Below, piece after piece: positions 58,934 to 64,000 of a stretch of 64,000 bases of DNA. The stretch is from assembly GCF_040676675.1 (NCBI RefSeq), contig NZ_JBFAPK010000037.1:25054-89053 (forward strand). Reading direction: 5' to 3'. A program made the position numbers and the translations under genes. The notes under the pieces were generated by a model that ran no database searches, was not told the DNA's origin, and worked only from the letters and a program-made list of their open reading frames with translations. The stretch comes from JBFAPK01 sp040676675 (GTDB lineage: Bacteria; Actinomycetota; Actinomycetes; Mycobacteriales; Micromonosporaceae). How positions within the stretch are numbered: the stretch's first letter is position 1; each line of letters begins with the position of its first letter.

Positions 58934-59203
58934 GTCACTAGCGGAGCGTCAGCACCGCGGGATGGGGTCGCCGTCGCGTCTCCTACCCTCGGACCATACC
59001 CCGTGCGCGTGCTTAATGCCGGTTGTCGGAATTCGCCTCTTCTGCGCGGCGGGGCGGCTCTCCGGCCCGGACCAGGCGCGGGGACCAGGCTCGGCGCCGG
59101 CCGGCGATCCGGCCCGCCGCGCCACGCGTCCCGTCCGGGCCCGCCGGGCGCGGCGCACGCCACCGCCGGACCGGCCGCCGTACGTCCGTCCGGCCGGCGC
59201 GGC

Positions 59204-59209
59204 TAACCT
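59204..59209 (+). promoter_or_regulatory. -10 box TAACCT for the RDD gene
   Basis: TAACCT ends eight bases before GTG 59218; no ribosome site. Confidence 0.5.
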
Positions 59210-59217
59210 AACTCCCC

Positions 59218-59637
59218 GTGACAGATCGAAACGACGACGTCGCGGCGCCACCCGCGCCCGCCCAGTCGCCCGTCGAGCCGCCGAGCCTGGCCCGGCGATT
59301 CGGCGCCCTCGTCGTCGACTGGGTGCTCTGCCTGCTGGTCGCCAACTTCTTCGGCGATCCAGTCCGGGACGGCTGGCCGCCCGTACTGGTGCTGATCCTG
59401 GAGTACGGCCTCTTCATCGGGCTGTTCGCGCAGACCCCGGGCATGTGGATCACCCGGCTGCGCTGCGTCTCGTACGCCGACGGGGGCCGTATCGGCGTCG
59501 CCCGGGCGCTGCTGCGCGGCCTCCTGCTCGCCCTGCTGGTACCCCCGCTGGTCATGGACGGCCAGCGCCGGGGCCTGCACGACCGCGCCGTCGGCTCGAT
59601 CGTGATCCCCGCCGACAACAAGCCCCGCCAGCCGTAA
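59218..59637 (+). CDS. RDD-family membrane protein
   Basis: 139 residues. The family start SLARRFGALVVDWVLCLLVA (R-x3-R-x-x-D core), then LVLILEYGLFIGLFAQTPGMW and LLRGLLLALLVPPLVMD, i.e. three to four membrane segments ending GLHDRAVGSIVIP. Function of RDD proteins is unsettled (some act in transport). In mycobacteria an RDD gene also lies beside glnA1 (Rv2219A). GTG 59218 follows TAACCT directly. Confidence 0.87.
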   Translation: MTDRNDDVAAPPAPAQSPVEPPSLARRFGALVVDWVLCLLVANFFGDPVRDGWPPVLVLILEYGLFIGLFAQTPGMWITRLRCVSYADGGRIGVARALLRGLLLALLVPPLVMDGQRRGLHDRAVGSIVIPADNKPRQP

Positions 59638-59944
59638 CACCCGCTACCGCCCGAGAAACCGGTCCACGCCTCTTCTCCACATCAAAATCGTTGTGGCCAC
59701 ACCGCATTAGATGTGGAGAAGAAGCGGGGAATGCCTTTCCGCCCGCTCCGACCGAACAGGCCCGGCCCGCGCCGCGCCCCTCAGCGAGTGTGCGTAGCGG
59801 CGCCGGCGGTGTCTGAACTGACGCGTCGCGGCGATCGACCACCCACCGAAACCGCCGCGGAGGGGAAGACACCGCCTCTGGGGCGCCGCGAAGCGCGCGA
59901 GCGCGGAGACGCAGCCGCGAAGCGCGCGAGCGCGGCAGCTCAGA
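59638..59944. other. 307-bp intergenic region with an inverted repeat
   Basis: Contains element B copy 2 (59672-59721) and two copies of CCGCGAAGCGCGCGAGCGCGG (about 59885-59905 and 59916-59936). No gene. Confidence 0.7.
59672..59721. repeat. inverted repeat, element B copy 2 (CTTCTCCACATC type)
   Basis: CTTCTCCACATC (59672-59683) and GATGTGGAGAAG (59710-59721) are perfectly complementary around a 26-base spacer that contains TTGTGGCCACA. Ends match the 46-bp palindrome at 25402-25447. Confidence 0.8.
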
Positions 59945-60634
59945 CTACCGGCCGCGCATCTGGCGGAAGGCGCCCTTGGGCGGGCGCATGTTCTTCGGGA
60001 TCGCGCCCTTGGGCATCTGCGGCCGGGCCGAGAGGGCCTTGAGGCGCTTGTCCAGCGCGTTGACCTCCGGGCCCTTGAGCCGGCCGGGCAGGCGGACCAG
60101 CGTGGTGCGCAGCTTGCGGATCGGCAGCTCGTCCTCGCCCTGGCCGACCACGTAGTCGTAGAGCGGGGCGGTGCCGATCACCTTGGCGAGCCGTCGCTTC
60201 TCCTGTCCGAGCAGGCTGCGTACCCGCTGGGGGTTCCCCTCGCCGAGGAGGATCACGCCGGGGCGGCCGACGACCAGGTGCACCATGTCCATCTGGGTGG
60301 TGGCGCTGACGGCCGGGGTGACCCGCCAGTCGCCGCGCATGTTCTCCAGAAGCGAGGCGGCGGCGCCCGGCTGTCCCTCGGCCGCGTTCATCATGGCCCG
60401 GTTCGACCGCAGGTTCAGCACGACGAGCAGCGCGAGCAGGGCGACCAGGATGCCGATCGGGAACCATTGCCAGCCCCAGACCAGCGCCGCGAGCACGGCG
60501 AGCGCGAGCGGGACCAGCACCGCCACGATGGCAAGTGGTACGAACCACCTGTCCTGTTTGGCGGTGAACGAGAAGACCATCCCGATCTGCTTCAGCCGCT
60601 GGCCGAACGACACCTTCTCCTGGGGCTTTGCCAT
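59945..60634 (-). CDS. DUF4191 membrane protein
   Basis: 229 residues. Two membrane segments early (WFVPLAIVAVLVPLALAVLAALVW and FPIGILVALLALLVVLNL), then a cytoplasmic domain (VVGRPGVILLGEGNPQRVRSLL and LRTTLVRLPGRLKGPEVNALD). DUF4191 proteins of unknown function sit beside glnA in actinobacteria (Rv2219). The C-terminus is basic (PPKGAFRQMRGR). ATG 60634 has TAGACT seven bases upstream (leaderless). Confidence 0.87.
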   Translation of the reverse strand: MAKPQEKVSFGQRLKQIGMVFSFTAKQDRWFVPLAIVAVLVPLALAVLAALVWGWQWFPIGILVALLALLVVLNLRSNRAMMNAAEGQPGAAASLLENMRGDWRVTPAVSATTQMDMVHLVVGRPGVILLGEGNPQRVRSLLGQEKRRLAKVIGTAPLYDYVVGQGEDELPIRKLRTTLVRLPGRLKGPEVNALDKRLKALSARPQMPKGAIPKNMRPPKGAFRQMRGR

Positions 60635-60641
60635 GGCACGG

Positions 60642-60647
60642 AGTCTA
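60642..60647 (-). promoter_or_regulatory. -10 box TAGACT for the DUF4191 gene
   Basis: Minus-strand TAGACT ends seven bases before ATG 60634; no ribosome site. Confidence 0.5.
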
Positions 60648-60692
60648 GTGGGCCCGATCGGTCCGGTTGTCCCCCGGCCGCCCGCCGTACCC

Positions 60693-62186
60693 TCAGACCC
60701 GGCTCGGCGGCCCCACGGCGGCGGCGACCGGCTCGCTCGGCCCGGTCCCGCCCGAGCCCGCCGGTACGGGTCGGTCGTCGTCGCGCCGCCCGTACTGTCG
60801 TACGACGCGGAAGCGGCGCCAGGCCAGCGCGGCCCCGACCACCGCCAGCGGCATCGACGGCAGCCCGTAGCGCGGGTCGATCGCCGAGGTGGCGATCGAG
60901 GCGACGATCATGCCGAAGGCCAGACCGGTCCAGGCCAGCGGGTCCAGGTGCTCCCGCCAGGGCGACGACCTGGGCCGGTAGCAGGCCAGCGCGAGCGCCA
61001 GCAGGAAGCAGAGCGCCGCCAGCGCGGCACCGGGCACGGTGGCCAGGCCGGAGTAGCGGTGCAGCGGCCCCGTCAGCGGGTTCCGGTCGCGCTCCGAGAC
61101 CAGGCCGGCGTACCGCTTCGTCGCCGGATCGGCCGGCGCCAGGTACGGCTGGCAGCCCTGCGGCGCGGCGGCCGGGAAGGTCCACATGTCGGCGACGCAC
61201 CGCGCCTTCTCGCCCGGGTACGGTCCGGGCCGGATCAGCGTCCAGGTGTCCCTGGCGACGGTGGTGGCGTAGTCGCCGGGCTGGGCCAGCACCGCCTTGC
61301 GGGCGAATCGCGCGAAGAGTTCGTCGTACTCGGGCCGCTTCTGCTCGGGCGTCAGCCAGCTCCAGAGGTACGTGTCGGGCGGCCAGCGGTACTCGATCGG
61401 GTGCGGCGGGCAGAGCTGCCGCTCCTGCGGGGTGAACCCGGCCCGCTCGCAGTTCACGAAGCTGGTGGTACGGGCCCAGAGGAAGCGCGAGCCGAAGGTG
61501 CCGAAGGAGTACTGCCCGTGGACGTGGTGGTACCAGAAGACGTAGCCGCCGAGGACGGTACCGACGACGGCGACGAAGACCCCGGTCCGGCGCCAGCTCA
61601 CCCGCCGCAGCAGCAGGTAGAGCAGCGGTACCGCCAGCGCCACCAGCCCGATCGTGCGGGTCACGGCGGCCCAGGAGAAGACGCCGGCCGCCACCAGCGT
61701 GCCGAGCCAACCGGGCGTCCGGTTCCAGGCCAGCGCCACCATCCCGATCGTCAGCAGCGCGGTGAAGAGCGTCTCGGCGAGCAGGAAGTGCTCCAGCACG
61801 ACGGTGCGGGCGTCGAAGACCAGCGGCGCGACGGCGAGCGCCGAGATCAGCCGGGAGACGTCGCGGCGGCGCAGGAGGGCGTACGCCGCGACCGCGACGG
61901 CGAGCCCCATCAGGTGCTGGACGGCGGTGATCAGGGCGACCGAGTGGAACGCCAGGAAGAGGTCCAGGAAGAGGCTGTAGCCGTACGGCCGGATGGTCCC
62001 GGGTTCCATCCGGTAGGCGAGCACCAGGTAGCTCTGGCTGTCGCCCTGATACCAGAAGGCCGGCCGGTAGGCGAGCATCACGAGCGCGCGCAGCACGAGC
62101 CCGCCGAGCAGCAGCAGCACCAGTGCCCAGTGCTGCCGCAGCAGCCGGCGCGCGTCCCCGGCCAGCCGGTCCAGCCGACCGGTCAT
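60693..62186 (-). CDS. membrane glycosyltransferase-like protein (GT39/GT-C type)
   Basis: 497 residues with about 11 membrane segments and a large hydrophilic loop. An early acidic motif in YQGDSQSYLVLAYRM (D-S-x-S-Y) is at the place where GT-C enzymes carry the catalytic Asp/Glu. A loop region rich in Trp/Cys (CERAGFTPQERQLCPPH) may be extracytoplasmic. Probable transfer of a sugar from a polyprenyl carrier to a cell-surface acceptor. Downstream of the mutase-like gene by four bases; same operon. Confidence 0.75.
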   Translation of the reverse strand: MTGRLDRLAGDARRLLRQHWALVLLLLGGLVLRALVMLAYRPAFWYQGDSQSYLVLAYRMEPGTIRPYGYSLFLDLFLAFHSVALITAVQHLMGLAVAVAAYALLRRRDVSRLISALAVAPLVFDARTVVLEHFLLAETLFTALLTIGMVALAWNRTPGWLGTLVAAGVFSWAAVTRTIGLVALAVPLLYLLLRRVSWRRTGVFVAVVGTVLGGYVFWYHHVHGQYSFGTFGSRFLWARTTSFVNCERAGFTPQERQLCPPHPIEYRWPPDTYLWSWLTPEQKRPEYDELFARFARKAVLAQPGDYATTVARDTWTLIRPGPYPGEKARCVADMWTFPAAAPQGCQPYLAPADPATKRYAGLVSERDRNPLTGPLHRYSGLATVPGAALAALCFLLALALACYRPRSSPWREHLDPLAWTGLAFGMIVASIATSAIDPRYGLPSMPLAVVGAALAWRRFRVVRQYGRRDDDRPVPAGSGGTGPSEPVAAAVGPPSRV

Positions 62187-62190
62187 CCGA

Positions 62191-63666
62191 TCACCGGGGC
62201 GCCTTCTTCGGCAGTACCGGCGCGGCCCGGCCGCTGCCGTGCTCCCCGGGGCGCTTCTCCTCGTGGTACTCCTCCTCGACGTTGACCTGCCACACGTCGT
62301 GGGTGGTCCCGTCGAGGATGTTCTCGGCGGTGAGCATCGCGGTCAGCATCGAGTGGTCCTGGTTGTTGTAGCGGTGCATGCCGTTGCGCCCGACCGGGTA
62401 GACGTTCGGCACCGCCTCGGCCAGCCAGCCGCGGATGGTCTCCACGGCCTGCTCGTAGCCCTCGTCGTAGACCGGGTACGCCTTCGGCATCCGGACCACG
62501 TACCCGGCGCTGACCGCGCCCGGCTCGACCAGGTTGAGCCGCTCCAGCTCCTCCGTGGCGAGCGCGACCAGGTCGTCGTCGCCGCTCTCCCAGAGCTCGT
62601 CGCCCTCGAAGACGAAGTACTCCAGCCCGAGGCAGGTGTGACCGTCCTGCACGAGGTACGGCGACCAGGAGCCGAAGTTCTGGATCCGGCCGACCCGCAC
62701 GCCGGGGGTGTGGATGTAGATCCAGTTGTCGGGGAAGCCGGCCTCCTGCGGTACGACCAGCGCGACGGTGAGGAAGTCGCGGTAGTTGAGCGCGTCGGCC
62801 GCGGCGCGTACGTGTTCGGGCGCCGGCGGGTCCATGGCGTGGATCAACTGCTTCAGCGGCATGGTGGAGACCACGTGGTCGGCCTCGACCCGGCGCTCGC
62901 CCTCGCTGTCGCCGACGGTCACCGCCACCGCGCCGCTGTCGTCGCGGTGCACCCGGGTGACCCAGGTGCTGGTGGTGACGACCCCGCCCGCCTTCGCCAC
63001 GTGCTCGGCGCAGCGCTCCCACATCATGCCGGGGCCGTACTTCGGGTACTGGAACTCCTCGATCAGGCTGGTGATGTCCTTCTGGTTGCGCTTCGGCATG
63101 AGCGCGTTGATCACCGCGTTGGCGAGCGAGAGGTTCTTGATCCGTTGGGCGGCCCAGGCCGCCTGCAACTCGGTGGCGGGGATGCCCCAGAGCTTCTCGG
63201 TGTAGGTCTTGAAGAAGATCGAGTAGAGCCGCTTGCCGAAGCGCGCCGAGACCCAGCCCTCGAAGTGGCTCTGGTCCTTCGGCGGCCTGACCTGGGCCCA
63301 CAGGTACGACCCGACGCAGCGTACGGCCTCGACGACGCCCAGGTTGCCCAGCGCGTTGCCGGCCTTCAGGGGGTAGTCGAAGAGCTTCTCGCGGTAGTGG
63401 ATGCGGCTCATCCGGGGGCGGAGCAGGAAGTCCTCGTCGGGCAGGATCTCGTGCCACAGCGCCTCGACCTGCGGGACCTTGGTGAAGAAGCGGTGTCCGC
63501 CGATGTCGAACCGCCAACCGTCCCGCTCCACCGTACGGCTGATCCCGCCCACCACGTCGTCGGCCTCGAAGACCTGTACGGAGGCGTTGCGCTTGGTCAG
63601 TTCGTACGCGGCGGTGAGTCCGGCCGGACCCGCGCCAATGATCACCGTGTGCGGCGCTGTCGTCAT
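62191..63666 (-). CDS. NAD(P)/FAD-dependent oxidoreductase, UDP-galactopyranose-mutase-like
   Basis: 491 residues. N-terminal FAD site TVIIGAGPAGLTAAYELTKR, VFEADDVVGGISRTVERDGWRFDIGGHRFFTKVP, and a C-terminal dinucleotide segment NVYPVGRNGMHRYNNQDHSMLTAM, all matching UGM/amine-oxidase proteins; the GGHRFF motif resembles UGM. Such proteins in cell-wall gene sets make furanose or other nucleotide-sugar rearrangements, but the substrate here is unverified. ATG 63666 is preferred (AAGGTGA upstream); ATG at MNIN (63678) and 63705 are possible. Next gene: the membrane glycosyltransferase. Confidence 0.85.
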   Translation of the reverse strand: MTTAPHTVIIGAGPAGLTAAYELTKRNASVQVFEADDVVGGISRTVERDGWRFDIGGHRFFTKVPQVEALWHEILPDEDFLLRPRMSRIHYREKLFDYPLKAGNALGNLGVVEAVRCVGSYLWAQVRPPKDQSHFEGWVSARFGKRLYSIFFKTYTEKLWGIPATELQAAWAAQRIKNLSLANAVINALMPKRNQKDITSLIEEFQYPKYGPGMMWERCAEHVAKAGGVVTTSTWVTRVHRDDSGAVAVTVGDSEGERRVEADHVVSTMPLKQLIHAMDPPAPEHVRAAADALNYRDFLTVALVVPQEAGFPDNWIYIHTPGVRVGRIQNFGSWSPYLVQDGHTCLGLEYFVFEGDELWESGDDDLVALATEELERLNLVEPGAVSAGYVVRMPKAYPVYDEGYEQAVETIRGWLAEAVPNVYPVGRNGMHRYNNQDHSMLTAMLTAENILDGTTHDVWQVNVEEEYHEEKRPGEHGSGRAAPVLPKKAPR

Positions 63667-64000
63667 ATTTATATTCATCACCTTCGACGTGCTGTCCGCA
63701 AGCACGAACCCCGGACGGGCTGCCGGGCCCGGAAAAATCGCCGGAGGTGGGCGGCGGCGCTGGCGTGCGGATGTGAGGACAGGAGGACGGGAAGAGGACG
63801 CGCGGAATCTAGCACGACCGGTCCGATCCGGCCGGCGGGCCGCAGCGGCACGCGTGTCGACGCCCCGCCCCCGGGGGACGCCCTCGACACACGGCCGGGG
63901 GGGGGGGGGGCCCCGCCGGGGGCGGGGGGGGGGGCCGGGCCGCGGCGGGGGGGGGGGGGGGGGGCGGCGGGGGGGGCGGGCCGGGCGGGGGCGCCGCGGG
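63667..64000. other. 334-bp terminal stretch ending in poly-G/C
   Basis: 63667-63885 is ordinary high-GC sequence upstream of the mutase-like gene (with an AT-rich ATATTTATATTC at its start). From about 63896 to 64000 long G runs (up to about 16) with C islands dominate. No gene; likely a sequencing/assembly artefact at the contig end. Confidence 0.7.

Larger units (their letters stand above)
58838..59217. other. 380-bp glnA control region
   Basis: No gene. Contains the GlnR-type box at 58918-58933 and, on the right, the start region of the RDD gene. The part 59025-59200 is very GC-rich with GCCGGCC runs and no clear signal. Confidence 0.55.

Noticed and set aside
7801..64000. Insertion sequence, integrase or attachment site for the accessory segments
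   Set aside because: No transposase or integrase fold, tRNA gene or flanking direct repeat was found; mobility is inferred only from gene content.

Overview
The window is very GC-rich actinobacterial chromosome and is best matched by the Micromonosporaceae (Micromonospora-like). The evidence is the strong G/C third-position bias, many GTG/TTG starts, an F420-linked npdG, two glutamine synthetases plus GlnE, and gene pairs also found in order in Mycobacterium tuberculosis (the Rv2219-Rv2230c neighbourhood). No rRNA, tRNA, insertion sequence or CRISPR array was seen. The only structural RNA found is RNase P RNA (rnpB).

Layout. 0-1.1 kb: the end of an FMN-binding-domain protein and the flavin transferase ApbE that would flavinylate it. 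1.5-4.8 kb: a Prim-Pol-like protein divergent from an XRE regulator with a flavoprotein. 5.0-7.8 kb: conserved housekeeping operon Nif3 / zinc-ribbon coiled coil / RNase H-phosphatase. 7.8-37 kb: accessory and regulatory genes: hydrolase, DUF3311 plus SSS symporter, MarR-MFS-TauE cassette, rnpB, NUDIX, SRPBCC-ArsR-SRPBCC operon, a caspase-WD40 protein, subtilase, TetR-DoxX, methyltransferases, molybdopterin oxidoreductase, a STAND (NB-ARC/TPR) two-gene unit, TetR-quinone reductase, histone-like protein, RNB nuclease, npdG. 37.9-42.4 kb: conserved panB, nadE, glnA2. 42.5-51.4 kb: GntR-ABC operon, a large NACHT protein, WYL regulator, VOC protein, secreted repeat protein, S66 peptidase. 51.5-60.6 kb: conserved glutamine amidotransferase, glnE, membrane protein, glnA, RDD protein, DUF4191. 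60.7-63.7 kb: membrane glycosyltransferase and a UDP-galactopyranose-mutase-like flavoprotein. The last ~100 bases are poly-G/C and look like a contig-end artefact.

The most interesting content is three large signalling or conflict-type proteins interspersed in the conserved glutamine-synthetase neighbourhood: (1) an EACC1-like/caspase/TM/WD40 protein at 17.3-20.1 kb with an intact His-Cys dyad; (2) a NB-ARC NTPase with a C-terminal array carrying 12 LGxDHP-type TPR motifs, translationally coupled to a small partner, at 28.9-32.4 kb; (3) a NACHT NTPase with an N-terminal helical domain resembling NNH7, at 44.7-48.1 kb. The two NTPases have C-terminal sensor regions of visibly lower GC than their NTPase cores, and the TPR array carries a near-identical 252-bp-offset duplication, which suggests rapid sensor diversification. 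Whether the three act together is not shown by the sequence.

Other recurring patterns are intergenic palindromic elements in three sequence families, two genes whose 3' ends including the stop codon are tandemly repeated, and a repeated promoter layout (TANNNT, then 6-8 nt, then the start codon, with no Shine-Dalgarno) that predicts many leaderless mRNAs. All family assignments are by reading the translations; no database search was run.
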